The notes: generated by a model from the sequence alone, not told the origin. A DNA stretch of 64,000 nucleotides from Cerina sp048266425 (GCA_048266425.1 JBLWZN010000004.1:82857-146856), one strand, 5' to 3'; shown: positions 52,400 through 62,221, counted from the first letter of the stretch. Program-made: numbers and translations.

Positions 52400-54166
52400 A
52401 TGAGACTACTGGACCACATCGATTCGCCTAAAGATCTTCGGGCTTTAAATTCAAGTCAATTGCCACAAGTTGCGGCAGAACTTCGCGACTTTATCATCGA
52501 TATTGTAGCGGCTAAGGAAGGACATTTGGGCGCTAGTCTGGGAGTTGTGGAACTCACCATTGCACTTCACTATATTTTTGATACCCCAAAGGACAAACTT
52601 ATTTGGGATGTGGGCCATCAAGCGTATGGTCACAAGATTCTCACCGGGCGTAAGGAAATCTTTGACACCAACAGACAATTCGGGGGCATCAGCGGGTTTC
52701 CAAAGCGTTCTGAAAGCATTTATGACGATTTTGGAACAGGACACAGTTCCACTTCCATCTCTGCTATCCTAGGTATGGCATTGGCCGCAAAATTAAAGGG
52801 GCAGGTAGAAAGAAATCATATTGCGGTAATCGGGGACGCATCCATTGCCAGTGGAATGGCCTTTGAAGGACTTAACCATGCCGGGGTCACCGATGCCAAT
52901 ATCCTTATTGTTCTCAATGATAATGCCATTGGGATAGATCCCAGTGTGGGCGCGCTTAAAAAATACCTGACCAACGTTAAGATGGGGGTGGCCAAGGATG
53001 AAAATCTCTTTGAATGTCTCAATATTAGCTATACCGGTCCTGTGGATGGTCATGATATTGCGGCCTTGGTCCACGAACTTGAGCAATTGAAAAATGTGCC
53101 GGGCCCAAAATTGCTACATGTAATCACCACCAAGGGCAAGGGATTAAAAAAGGCTGAAGAAAATCAGGTTACTTATCACGCCCCGGGAAAGTTTGATAAG
53201 ATTACCGGCAACCTAATTCCAAAATCAGATGGGGGGCTACCACCAAAATATCAGGATGTTTTTGGCCATACCTTGGTAGAATTGGCACAATCCAACGATA
53301 AAATTGTAGGTATTACCCCAGCAATGCCGACAGGGAGTTCCTTAAAATTCCTAATGGAAGCCATTCCCGAAAGGGCATTTGATGTCGGGATTGCAGAACA
53401 ACATGCCGTAACAATGGCGGCCGGTATGGCCACGGAAGGGTTAATTCCATTTTGCGCCATTTACTCTACCTTTTTGCAACGGGCATTCGATCAGGTTATC
53501 CATGATGTGGCCTTGCAAAACTTACCCGTTATATTTTGTTTGGACCGTGCCGGGCTTGTAGGACAGGACGGACCAACGCATCACGGGGTTTTCGATATCG
53601 CCTATTTGAAATGTATCCCCAACCTTATTATATTTGCGCCCATGAATGAAATGGAGCTGCGAAATATAATGTATACGGCCCAGTTGGGATTGCCCCATCC
53701 AATTGTAATTAGATATCCCCGTGGCAGGGGAACTACCTTGGATTGGAAAACCCCATTCAAAAAAATACCTATTGGTACTGGAGAAGAATTAAAAAAAGGC
53801 ACAAAAGTTGCGGTGCTGAGCCTTGGGCATATAGGTAATATGGTGACAAAACTTATTGAGGAGATGGACCACCCAGATGCAATAGGGCACTTTAACATGA
53901 GATTTGTAAAGCCTTTGGACCAAGGAATGTTAAAACATATTTTTGAGGACTATACCCATATTGTAACCTTGGAAGATGGTTGTATTAGTGGTGGTTTTGG
54001 CTCTGCTGTTTTAGAATATGCCAACCTGGAAAACGCCAAATGCATTATCGAGATTTTGGGGATTGATGACCAATTTATTCCGCAGGGCACCGTTGAAGAA
54101 CTTCAATCCTTGGCCCATATAGACCTAAATTCCTTAAAAAAGCATTTAAGTAACCATTTACACTAA
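52400..54166 (+). CDS. dxs: 1-deoxy-D-xylulose-5-phosphate synthase
   Basis: The product is 588 residues from ATG 52400 (MRLLDHIDSPKDLRAL). A longer frame back to 52043 covers the tadA gene and the promoter and is rejected. The thiamine-diphosphate motif GDASIASGMAFEG...NDN is present, with HQAYGHKILTGR, GIAEQHAVTMAAGMA (catalytic Glu) and DRAGLVGQDGPTHHG. It condenses pyruvate with glyceraldehyde 3-phosphate, the first step of the MEP pathway that feeds the carotenoid genes elsewhere in the window. Confidence 0.96.
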   Translation: MRLLDHIDSPKDLRALNSSQLPQVAAELRDFIIDIVAAKEGHLGASLGVVELTIALHYIFDTPKDKLIWDVGHQAYGHKILTGRKEIFDTNRQFGGISGFPKRSESIYDDFGTGHSSTSISAILGMALAAKLKGQVERNHIAVIGDASIASGMAFEGLNHAGVTDANILIVLNDNAIGIDPSVGALKKYLTNVKMGVAKDENLFECLNISYTGPVDGHDIAALVHELEQLKNVPGPKLLHVITTKGKGLKKAEENQVTYHAPGKFDKITGNLIPKSDGGLPPKYQDVFGHTLVELAQSNDKIVGITPAMPTGSSLKFLMEAIPERAFDVGIAEQHAVTMAAGMATEGLIPFCAIYSTFLQRAFDQVIHDVALQNLPVIFCLDRAGLVGQDGPTHHGVFDIAYLKCIPNLIIFAPMNEMELRNIMYTAQLGLPHPIVIRYPRGRGTTLDWKTPFKKIPIGTGEELKKGTKVAVLSLGHIGNMVTKLIEEMDHPDAIGHFNMRFVKPLDQGMLKHIFEDYTHIVTLEDGCISGGFGSAVLEYANLENAKCIIEILGIDDQFIPQGTVEELQSLAHIDLNSLKKHLSNHLH

Positions 54167-54173
54167 TTTTATC

Positions 54174-55301
54174 ATGTTCAAAAAAACATTACTAGTATTC
54201 CTGTTTATCGGTTGTTCCCAAATTCTCAAGGCTCAGGATACCATTCCGACCCGCCCCCAAGTGGATAGTACTTCGGTGGATTCCTTGGCCATAGATACTA
54301 CCACTGTGGATACCATAGTTATTAGATCTGTACAGGAAAAGATAAAGCATATTCCCCGGGGTGTAAATTTGACCAATCCTGTAATCTCATTTTCAAAAAC
54401 CAAGGCAAGGACCAAAGAATTCAAGTACTTTAGGGTACCTTCCTTTTGGGACAATGAAAACCAATTGGGGGTTAACCTTAGTGAGGTGGCCTTTGTTAAC
54501 TGGAGTGCTGGGGGTGATAATGCTATATCCATTTTAGGAGTGGCCAAATTTAGAAGGGATTACAAATTTCGATATCTCAACTGGGAGAACCATGCCGACA
54601 TGCGCTACGGAATCAATATTCAGGAAGGAAGGGAACCTCGAAAAACGGAAGATTACATCCGGTTTAGTTCTACTTTTAGTTACCGTAACGATACCATTAG
54701 CAATTGGTACTACTCCGTAAAAGCAAATTTTAATACCCAGTTTACCAATGGATATAAATATCCGGACCGGGACAATCCCATTTCGGGGTTTATGGCGCCA
54801 GGCTATTTCTTTTTGGGTGCTGGTACCTCCTATATACCCGAAGGCAAGAAGTTTAATCTTTACCTATCCCCTTTGACACAAAGGGCAACTTTTGTCCTGA
54901 ATCAGGAATTAGCCAACGAGGGGGCCTTTGGTGTAGACCCCGCCGTAGAGGATAGCAATGGAAATATTATAACCGAGGGGAAAAAGGTCAACATGGCCCT
55001 GGGTATTTTGGTGACAAATAGTTGGAAAACCCAACTAGCCGAGAATATAGAGCTAAAACATAATATCAGCCTTTATACCGATTATCTACATGATTTCGGG
55101 AATATAGATGTTGATTGGCAATTATCCGTTGATATGATTGTAAACCAATATGTAAAGGCAACCCTTGGAACCCAGATTGTCTATGATGATGACATTAAAT
55201 TTGATGAGGTAAGGGATTCGAACGGGAATATTACTACCCCGGGAGTGCCCAAAATACAGTTTAAGCAGCTCTTGGCAGTAGGCCTAGCTTATAGTTTTTA
55301 A
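54174..55301 (+). CDS. DUF3078 outer-membrane-associated protein
   Basis: This 375-residue protein has a signal peptide (LLVFLFIGCSQILKAQD). A Ser/Thr/Asp-rich linker follows, then beta-rich sequence beginning DNENQLGVNLSEVAFVNWSA and GGDNAISILGVAKF. It ends in a beta-barrel-like strand with terminal Phe (AVGLAYSF). This matches the Bacteroidota DUF3078 family, whose function is unknown. It starts 7 nt after dxs and is probably co-transcribed. Confidence 0.85.
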   Translation: MFKKTLLVFLFIGCSQILKAQDTIPTRPQVDSTSVDSLAIDTTTVDTIVIRSVQEKIKHIPRGVNLTNPVISFSKTKARTKEFKYFRVPSFWDNENQLGVNLSEVAFVNWSAGGDNAISILGVAKFRRDYKFRYLNWENHADMRYGINIQEGREPRKTEDYIRFSSTFSYRNDTISNWYYSVKANFNTQFTNGYKYPDRDNPISGFMAPGYFFLGAGTSYIPEGKKFNLYLSPLTQRATFVLNQELANEGAFGVDPAVEDSNGNIITEGKKVNMALGILVTNSWKTQLAENIELKHNISLYTDYLHDFGNIDVDWQLSVDMIVNQYVKATLGTQIVYDDDIKFDEVRDSNGNITTPGVPKIQFKQLLAVGLAYSF

Positions 55302-55642
55302 AGCCCTGGAAAAAGCTTCATTGATAAGTAATGAACTAATGGAAGCAACTGCCCATCCGAATGGTACGGGCAGACATCGAGGTACCAGAATCAAGACCGC
55401 TGCGCTACAAGAGTCAAGAAACTAGACTTTTTCGTATTGGCTACTGGTTCTAACCCCTTTGTTCTTTGTATATCGTGTTTACATAGTCGCTACCCCCCTG
55501 GAAGGGCTTCGGGGAGTTCTATAGATTAAAGGTATACGGCCATAAACATATCGCTTTTTCACTATTTGCCTTTGTAGAAAGGCATATCACCTTAAAGTGT
55601 CTTCAACCAAATTGATCCGACTAACAAGGAGGTGGATTTTAA
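55302..55642. other. Intergenic region with CAAGAGTCAAGA-type repeat
   Basis: These 341 bases have no gene. At 55390-55428 the sequence ATCAAGACCGCTGCGCTAC then AAGAGTCAAGAAACTAG is the reverse complement of TCTTGACTCTTG/TCTTGATTC units like those at 36,891-36,927 and 61,148-61,190. Both flanking genes point towards it (DUF3078 plus, dGTPase minus). Confidence 0.5.
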
Positions 55643-56998
55643 TCAAAGCTGACGGCCCATAATCTTATTGTGCATATGTACCGCCGTACTATCGGATAAA
55701 CTGGCCACATAACAGGAAATCCCCAAGAGGACCTTGTATAATGGAAGATCCGTTCTTTGGTAAAATAAGGGTAGGGTTTGGATCAGAAGGCTATCATAAT
55801 TTGATGATCTATCTTCCCATTTTCTAACCATGGCACCGGTGTAAACCTCCAAAATATCGGAAATAATACGATATCCGGCAATTTCCTTTTCTATGACTTC
55901 TTGGGATTGGTAAATTTTGTCCACGCTTACCCGAATAATATCGTCTACCTGGGCCGTAAAATTGCCTTTGTCCAAAAGTGAACTGGAAAAATTACCCTCC
56001 AAAATGGCCGTTTCGTGTTCTATGAAAACATCAATGGCATCCGAAATCAAGGTGTTTATGGCCAATGCCCTCAGGTAGCTCAATCGATCTTCCCTATAGG
56101 CCATGGCCCGGTACTTTTTTGTATTGATCTTATCCTTTACTAAGTTAATTAGATATTCCAATGCGTAGTCTTCTGCTATGAGGCCTAGGTTGATCCCATC
56201 CTCAAAATCGATAATGGTGTAGCAAATATCGTCGGCCGCCTCTACCAAATAGGCCAATGGATGTCTGGAGTAGGATATGTCGCTACCATAATTTGTAGGT
56301 CTTAATCCCAATTCCTCGGCCACTTCAAGAAAGCATTCCTTTTCGGATTGGAAAAAGCCAAACTTTTTATCGGCAATATGCCTGGTAGGCCGTTTGGGAA
56401 GGGATTCCTTCGGATACTTCATAAAAGCCCCCAAAGTAGCATAGCTTAGCCGAAGCCCACCGGCCACTCCCTCCTTGGTTTCGGTCAATAATTTAAGCCC
56501 ATTGGCATTCCCTTCAAAATCTATTAGGTCTTGATATTCCTTTTGGGATAAAACCGATTGGTATGTACTCCCCTGCCCGGTTTTAAAAAATTCCCCTATA
56601 GCCTTTTCCCCACTGTGCCCAAAGGGTGGATTACCAATGTCATGGGACAAGGCGGCCGCGGCAACTATGGCCCCAAAATCGTTGAAACGGTGTCCATGGA
56701 CTTCTTTTAAATACGGATGTTTTTGTAAAACCTGTTGCCCCGCAATTCTCCCAAGACTTCGTCCAACTACAGAGACTTCCATGCTATGGGTCAACCTTGT
56801 GTGCACAAAATCGGTCTTGGACAAAGGAATTACCTGGGTCTTGTCCTGTAAACTGCGAAATGCCGAGGAGAAAACGATCCGGTCATAATCCACCTCAAAT
56901 CCCAATCGGGTTTCATTCTGCTCCTTTCTCAGCCTTTTGTGGGTGTCCCCAAAGCGTTTTAAAGAAAGTAATTGTTCCCATTCCATCTTAAAACTCAT
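55643..56998 (-). CDS. dgt: dGTP triphosphohydrolase
   Basis: This 451-residue HD-domain enzyme has the HSMEVSVVGRSLG motif, the metal-binding HD in ALSHDIGNPPFGHSGEKAI and YLVEAADDICYTIIDFEDG. The order and length fit the bacterial dGTPase family. It hydrolyses dGTP (and possibly other dNTPs) to the nucleoside and triphosphate, affecting dNTP pools and phage growth. A start at codon 5 (MEWEQLLSLK) is equally possible. Confidence 0.94.
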   Translation of the reverse strand: MSFKMEWEQLLSLKRFGDTHKRLRKEQNETRLGFEVDYDRIVFSSAFRSLQDKTQVIPLSKTDFVHTRLTHSMEVSVVGRSLGRIAGQQVLQKHPYLKEVHGHRFNDFGAIVAAAALSHDIGNPPFGHSGEKAIGEFFKTGQGSTYQSVLSQKEYQDLIDFEGNANGLKLLTETKEGVAGGLRLSYATLGAFMKYPKESLPKRPTRHIADKKFGFFQSEKECFLEVAEELGLRPTNYGSDISYSRHPLAYLVEAADDICYTIIDFEDGINLGLIAEDYALEYLINLVKDKINTKKYRAMAYREDRLSYLRALAINTLISDAIDVFIEHETAILEGNFSSSLLDKGNFTAQVDDIIRVSVDKIYQSQEVIEKEIAGYRIISDILEVYTGAMVRKWEDRSSNYDSLLIQTLPLFYQRTDLPLYKVLLGISCYVASLSDSTAVHMHNKIMGRQL

Positions 56999-57337
56999 TT
57001 AAATTTACGTTGCAAGATACCGTTTTCCCGCAAGGAAATAGGGCTAATATCACCCTTTGGAAGTATCAATATTTTAATATTTTGTTAATCTTAGGATTAC
57101 CACGGCTCGAATTTAAATCGTGATATTTGTATTCCATGTTCTTGAGTTGCATTTTAAACAATTGTCCTTGTAGACCGAACTAATTTTGAAACTGTAACAC
57201 TGCCTTGGTAAAAGCTGCTTTTTGTAAATAGGCAAGCCCCATCGACACAACCTTATTTTCCAGATAATTTGACAGCTTAATGACTGCTTCCAATTGTTCT
57301 AAATTTAATCTTCAAAAAACGTTAATTTTACATTAAG
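56999..57337. other. Intergenic region between dgt and the porin gene
   Basis: About 340 bases hold no gene I can support. They are A/T-rich between divergent genes and must contain both promoters; no TAnnTTTG match stands out on either strand. Confidence 0.3.
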
Positions 57338-57356
57338 GTCGGTTATTTGCACCGAC
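57338..57356. promoter_or_regulatory. Palindrome upstream of the phosphate porin gene
   Basis: GTCGGT (57338-57343) and ACCGAC (57351-57356) form a perfect inverted repeat with a 7-nt centre (TATTTGC). It ends 16 nt before the ATG of the porin gene. It could be an operator or a 5'UTR hairpin; phosphate control is an inference from the genes only. Confidence 0.4.
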
Positions 57357-57372
57357 AAAAACCAATGCATTC

Positions 57373-58578
57373 ATGAAATTAAGACTTTGGATTTTAGGGC
57401 TTGTCCTGTTTACCAGTCTTTCCTCCGTTTCACAGGAAAACCATATCCCAAAATTTGGACAAGGTATTTTTAACGTTGTGGACAAGGATAGTACATGGAG
57501 CATGAAGTTCGGAGCTCGGATACAGTTTTTAACTTCGGTCAACTGGGTAGAATCGCAGGAAGAGGGCTGGAATGATGCAAACACAAACTTCCTGATCCGT
57601 AGAGCGCGTCTAAAATTCGGAGGATTTGCGTTTACACCAAAGCTAGAATATAAGATAGAACTAGGGCTGTCCAATAGGGACATAGCCAACAGCAATAAAT
57701 ACACTGGCAACGCCCCTGGAATTATTTTGGATGCCGTTGTCATGTGGAATTTTTATGGAAATTTTGAACTCTGGGCCGGCCAAACCAAGTTACCAGGTAA
57801 TCTGGAACGCCTAATTTCATCTGGAAACTTAGAATTGGTAGATCGATCCTTGCTCAATGCTGCATTTAACATAGACAGGGATGTGGGCTTTCAACTGCAT
57901 CATCATTTCTATGCTTCAGATCAGTTCCTGATTCGAGAAAAGCTTGCCTTTTCACAAGGTGAAGGAAGAAACGTTACAACAGGAAACTTGGGAGGTTATG
58001 AATATACCGCACGCGTAGAACTGCTTCCGTTGGGTAATTTTACGAACAAGGGCGATTTTACCGGTGGTGATCTGGCCCGGGAAAAAACTCCAAAGCTCAT
58101 GGTTTCAGGGGCGTACGATTTTAACCAAAATGCAGTAAAGACCCGAGGGAATATGGGAACCTACATGGTTAACGACACAGGTTTTTACCAAACCAATATA
58201 AATACCCTCTTCCTGGATGCCATGTTTAAATATAAGGGTATTTCCTTTATGGGCGAATATGTGAAAAGGGATGCCAAAGATCCCGTGGCAAAAAATTCTG
58301 ATGGTACACCTACCGGGGAAGCGGCTCAAGTTGGCAATGGCCTTAATCTTCAAGCAGGTTATCTTTTCCCAAAAAACTGGGAGGTAGCCGGACGGTATTC
58401 CCATACAAAATTAGATCTTGGGCAAACCGGATTATTGCCGGAAACGCAATATACCCTAGGAATCTCCAAATATATTGTTGGACATAAATTAAAGATACAG
58501 ACCGATATAAACTACCTTACAGCGCAAGATTCACTGTCCGAGCTGCTATATCGATTACAACTCGAAATTCATTTTTAA
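57373..58578 (+). CDS. Phosphate-selective porin-like outer-membrane protein
   Basis: This 401-residue protein has a signal peptide (WILGLVLFTSLSSVSQE) and beta-barrel strands with the OprP/OprO-type start SWSMKFGARIQFLTSVNW-like and RRARLKFGGFAFTPKLEYKI. FELWAGQTKLPGNLERLISS is also conserved, and the end is RLQLEIHF (terminal Phe). It lets phosphate or polyphosphate through the outer membrane. The PiT transporter gene follows after 9 nt, which strongly supports phosphate as the substrate. Confidence 0.9.
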   Translation: MKLRLWILGLVLFTSLSSVSQENHIPKFGQGIFNVVDKDSTWSMKFGARIQFLTSVNWVESQEEGWNDANTNFLIRRARLKFGGFAFTPKLEYKIELGLSNRDIANSNKYTGNAPGIILDAVVMWNFYGNFELWAGQTKLPGNLERLISSGNLELVDRSLLNAAFNIDRDVGFQLHHHFYASDQFLIREKLAFSQGEGRNVTTGNLGGYEYTARVELLPLGNFTNKGDFTGGDLAREKTPKLMVSGAYDFNQNAVKTRGNMGTYMVNDTGFYQTNINTLFLDAMFKYKGISFMGEYVKRDAKDPVAKNSDGTPTGEAAQVGNGLNLQAGYLFPKNWEVAGRYSHTKLDLGQTGLLPETQYTLGISKYIVGHKLKIQTDINYLTAQDSLSELLYRLQLEIHF

Positions 58579-58587
58579 GAGACTACC

Positions 58588-60861
58588 ATGGAAAATATGT
58601 ATGTATTGATGATCGTTGCACTGGCCGTTCTAGCTGTTGTTGATCTTGTTGTGGGTGTCAGTAATGATGCCGTTAATTTTTTGAACTCGGCAATTGGTTC
58701 CAAGGCCATTTCCTTTAGGACCATTATGATCGTTGCGAGCCTTGGTATTGCCATAGGGGCAACTTTTTCTAGTGGCATGATGGAAGTGGCTCGGAAAGGC
58801 ATCTTTAATCCTGGGGAATTTATGTTCAGCGAGATTATGATCATTTTTATGGCGGTCATGATCACGGACATTCTGTTGCTCGATTTTTTCAATACTATTG
58901 GTATGCCCACTTCTACCACCGTTTCCATTGTCTTTGAATTATTGGGTGCGGCCGTTGCTATGGCGCTTATAAAAGTAGCAATAGATGGTGGAACGCTTGC
59001 AGATGTATCCCAATACATAAATACCTCAAAGGCCACACAGATCATCTCTGGTATTTTGCTTTCCGTGATAATAGCATTTACAGTGGGGGCCCTGGTCCAA
59101 TATGTTTCCCGCTTATTGTTATCCTTTAATTTTGAGAAAAAGGCAAATTGGATCAGTGCCCTTTTTGGAGGCATCGCCCTTACGGCTATAACCTATTTTA
59201 TATTGATAAAAGGACTGCACGGAGCTACCTTCGTAAGCCAGGAAGTATCTGATTTTATAGCCGGCCATTCGCCCTTGATCATTGTTGCAAGCTTTGCAAT
59301 ATGGTTCCTGTTTTCATATCTGCTCATAACCCTAATAAAATACAGTATTTATAAACTTATCATTGCTGTGGGCACTTTTGCCCTGGCATTGGCATTTGCC
59401 GGGAACGACTTGGTCAACTTTATTGGTGTACCCATAGCGGCTTGGCAATCCTTTGAGGCTTGGCAAGCGTCAGGAATGGCGGCAACCAATTTTAGTATGA
59501 GCATCCTTGCGGAACAGGTGCCGACGCCTACAATATTATTATTGATCTCGGGAATAATAATGATCCTTACGCTCTGGTTTTCCAAGAAGGCACAGCACGT
59601 AACCAAAACAGAAATTAATCTGGCCAGGGAAGGGGAATCCAAAGAGCGTTTTCAACCTAATTTCCTGTCCAGGGGTATTGTAAGGGCGTCTTCCGGACTT
59701 TCAGAAATGATAACATCCCTGATCCCGGCCTCCCTTCAAGAAAAGATCGATACCCGTTTTGTAAAACCTTATATAGCGCTGCCCAAGGATAAAACTTTTG
59801 AAATGCCGGCATTCGATCTGGTTCGTGCTGCAGTTAACCTCATGGTGGCCGGAATTCTCATTTCGATTGCCACCTCTTACAAGTTGCCCTTATCCACAAC
59901 CTACGTAACCTTTATGGTCGCCATGGGCTCATCTTTGGCCGATAGGGCCTGGGGTGCAGAAAGTGCTGTTTATCGCGTTGCTGGCGTTTTGAACGTTATC
60001 GGGGGATGGTTTTTCACCGCCCTGGTAGCTTTTGTGGCCGCTGCCGTCATGGCGTATCTCATCAATCTTGGTGGTACCACTGCCATTGCCATTCTTCTAT
60101 TTCTAGCCCTTCTTTTGTTGGTAAGGAATTATATCAACCATACCAAAAAATCCAAGGAAACACGAGCTGAAGACAGCCTAAACAGGGCCGAAAGCAGCTC
60201 CATACAAGGAGTCATAGAGGAAAGCGCCAATAATATTTCCAATGTGGTAAAGAGAAGTAACAAGATATATACCCATATCATAGACGGCTTGGCAAAACAA
60301 GAGTTGGACCTTTTAAAGAAGAATAAGAAACAGGTGGTAAAATTGTCGGGGGAAATTGAAGACCTAAGGGACAATATCTTTTATTTTATAAAGAACCTTG
60401 ATGAGGCCAGCGTAGGAGCCAGCAATTTTTACATCAATATACTGGGCAACCTTCAGGATATGGCCGAATCCTTGGAATATATGGCCCGGGTTAGCCATAA
60501 GCACATTCACAACAACCACAAAAAACTTAAGTACAACCAGATAAAGGAGCTCAAGGAAATTGACCAAAAGCTGGACAAGCTCTTTACCGAAACCAAGGAG
60601 GCATTTGAAAGTCGTTCCTTTCAGCGCATTGGAAGCGTCCTAAGCACAAAAGAGGAATTGTTCGCAATGGTGTCCCAAAAAATTGAACGGCAGATCTCTA
60701 GGACACGTACCGAAGAATCCAGTCCAAAAAATACCACCCTGTACTTTACCCTTTTGTTGGAAACCAAGGATTTGATAACCGCAACCTATAATCTATTGGA
60801 ACTTTATCATAGGGAATATGACAGTACGGTAAAACCTGCAAAAGTGGATCTAGTTAAATAA
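58588..60861 (+). CDS. PiT-type inorganic phosphate transporter with PhoU-like C-terminal domain
   Basis: This 757-residue protein has paired PiT motifs VGVSNDAVNFLNSAIGSK near the N-terminus and AGNDLVNFIGVPIAAWQSFE in the second half (GxNDxxN). About 12 membrane helices end near residue 515. Residues about 530-757 are a soluble helical bundle (NNISNVVKRSNKIYTHIIDG, LGNLQDMAESLEYMARVSHK) like PhoU/DUF47. Ordinary PiT proteins are 400-500 residues, with a separate DUF47 gene; here both parts are one polypeptide. The fused domain may gate transport in response to phosphate. Confidence 0.93.
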   Translation: MENMYVLMIVALAVLAVVDLVVGVSNDAVNFLNSAIGSKAISFRTIMIVASLGIAIGATFSSGMMEVARKGIFNPGEFMFSEIMIIFMAVMITDILLLDFFNTIGMPTSTTVSIVFELLGAAVAMALIKVAIDGGTLADVSQYINTSKATQIISGILLSVIIAFTVGALVQYVSRLLLSFNFEKKANWISALFGGIALTAITYFILIKGLHGATFVSQEVSDFIAGHSPLIIVASFAIWFLFSYLLITLIKYSIYKLIIAVGTFALALAFAGNDLVNFIGVPIAAWQSFEAWQASGMAATNFSMSILAEQVPTPTILLLISGIIMILTLWFSKKAQHVTKTEINLAREGESKERFQPNFLSRGIVRASSGLSEMITSLIPASLQEKIDTRFVKPYIALPKDKTFEMPAFDLVRAAVNLMVAGILISIATSYKLPLSTTYVTFMVAMGSSLADRAWGAESAVYRVAGVLNVIGGWFFTALVAFVAAAVMAYLINLGGTTAIAILLFLALLLLVRNYINHTKKSKETRAEDSLNRAESSSIQGVIEESANNISNVVKRSNKIYTHIIDGLAKQELDLLKKNKKQVVKLSGEIEDLRDNIFYFIKNLDEASVGASNFYINILGNLQDMAESLEYMARVSHKHIHNNHKKLKYNQIKELKEIDQKLDKLFTETKEAFESRSFQRIGSVLSTKEELFAMVSQKIERQISRTRTEESSPKNTTLYFTLLLETKDLITATYNLLELYHREYDSTVKPAKVDLVK

Positions 60862-61219
60862 TTGCGTGGTTACGATTCCATAATACCTGAAGAGAGGTCC
60901 GCCAGAATGACCATGTCGGGCTGGCGTTTGGACATGAATGATTTTGACGGACCTGGCTCCGCTTGCCCTTCGACTGCCTGCATGACTTTGTCTTGCAGGT
61001 GGGCGCTCAGGGTGACAAGGGGCGGGCCCATTAAATCATATTTTTAGTATCAATGAGCGGTGAATATAACTGCTAACCTCTAAAAGGGGAAAATTAACAA
61101 GGCAAGAACAATAGGTTTAAAACCTGGTATTGATATTGCCAATTTAGTCTTGTTTCGTGACTCTTGTTTCTTGATTCTTGTTCCTTGGCCCTCCACTAAA
61201 ACACAATATGTGTACCTCC
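60862..61219. repeat. Intergenic region with two REP-like repeats
   Basis: There is no gene. At 60961-61014 lies CTTGCCCTTCGACTGC... ending CGCTCAGGGTGACA, a widely dispersed intergenic motif in Bacteroidota, with an internal hairpin CCTGCA (60977-60982)/TGCAGG (60994-60999). At 61148-61190 lies a run of TCTTGTTTC, GACTCTTGTTTC and TTGATTCTTG units of the same class as those at 36.8 kb and 55.4 kb. Confidence 0.6.
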
Positions 61220-62221
61220 TTATTTGGTATTCTTTGGCACATTAAACTTAACCGTTCTTAGGATGGCCTCCAGTTCAAACATATAGTCCCTTTTTTCTGT
61301 GGCTGGAGCAAAGGTAAAGCCTTCAATGACCATTTTACGATTGTTTTCCTTGTCATCAATAATATAGGTGATATACGGTCCGGCCATTGGATAATTCTGC
61401 ATTTCCCAGATTCCCTTGACTTCAATGGCATCCTTCCCGTTTAGTTCTGCCGGGAATGTATAGGGCGCAAAAGCCTTCTCCGAGACCATATAGGTTATTT
61501 TTCCGGGCACATCGGGACCAGGTATGTATTTCTGCCCGATTGAATCGCGCATGTGCAGAATATCCTTAATGCGGGTCGAATCGTTATTAAAACTGTCCCC
61601 GGGCATGGTATATGCAATAATATTCAAGGAACCCTTAGGTATTTGACGGTCTATCCACACAAAGTTATCCTCTTGCTTTCCTACCCTGTAGGCCGAAGGA
61701 ATACTCATGGATATACCAAATTTTTTCTCCAACACCCCTTCTTGATTTAGAGATCTTAAAAACCTTTTTTGTGCTTCTTCAATTTCCAATGCCTTGAAAG
61801 CGGCTATGATTTCATCCGCCTTTGCATCCAAATTCTTGATGATCTCATCATCGGTACGCCCCTTGATCACGCCCACTTTCTGGGGAGTTGCATAAACGTC
61901 GGTCTTTATGTGTGCCATACTAACCGTATCCTTTTCCACGATCAAAACGGAGCGGGTATTGCGCAGGGTCCCTGTAAATACGGACATTGGTATGTGGTTA
62001 AGGGTAAAAATGGGCTCTTCCCAAGAAAGGCCCAAGACGGGAGCCGCAAAATGTTCCCTCACCTTGTCTCCCACCTCCCCTTTCCAAAGATCGTTGTCCA
62101 TAACAACGGCAACGGAATTGATGGCGCCAATAGACTCGGGCAGATACTTTTTTGGGTTTTTGTCCTTACAGGAAACGGCCGTTAAAATTACGGTCAATAA
62201 AAGGAAAGTAATATTTTTCAT
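61220..62221 (-). CDS. DUF4837 lipoprotein
   Basis: The product is 333 residues from the ATG at 62221. An upstream ATG at 62257 would put 12 residues before the lipoprotein signal and is rejected. The signal MKNITFLLLTVILTAVSC ends with Cys18. The body matches the Bacteroidota DUF4837 family (VVMDNDLWKGEVGDKVREHF, LPESIGAINS, IPSAYRVGKQEDNFVWIDRQ). Function unknown. It precedes the cell-wall hydrolase on the other side of a 400-nt gap, both on the minus strand. Confidence 0.85.
   Translation of the reverse strand: MKNITFLLLTVILTAVSCKDKNPKKYLPESIGAINSVAVVMDNDLWKGEVGDKVREHFAAPVLGLSWEEPIFTLNHIPMSVFTGTLRNTRSVLIVEKDTVSMAHIKTDVYATPQKVGVIKGRTDDEIIKNLDAKADEIIAAFKALEIEEAQKRFLRSLNQEGVLEKKFGISMSIPSAYRVGKQEDNFVWIDRQIPKGSLNIIAYTMPGDSFNNDSTRIKDILHMRDSIGQKYIPGPDVPGKITYMVSEKAFAPYTFPAELNGKDAIEVKGIWEMQNYPMAGPYITYIIDDKENNRKMVIEGFTFAPATEKRDYMFELEAILRTVKFNVPKNTK

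Noticed and set aside
60862..61047. 61-codon plus-strand frame after the PiT gene
   Set aside because: It starts at TTG, and its sequence is the CGCTCAGGGTGACA-type intergenic repeat, so it is not a gene.
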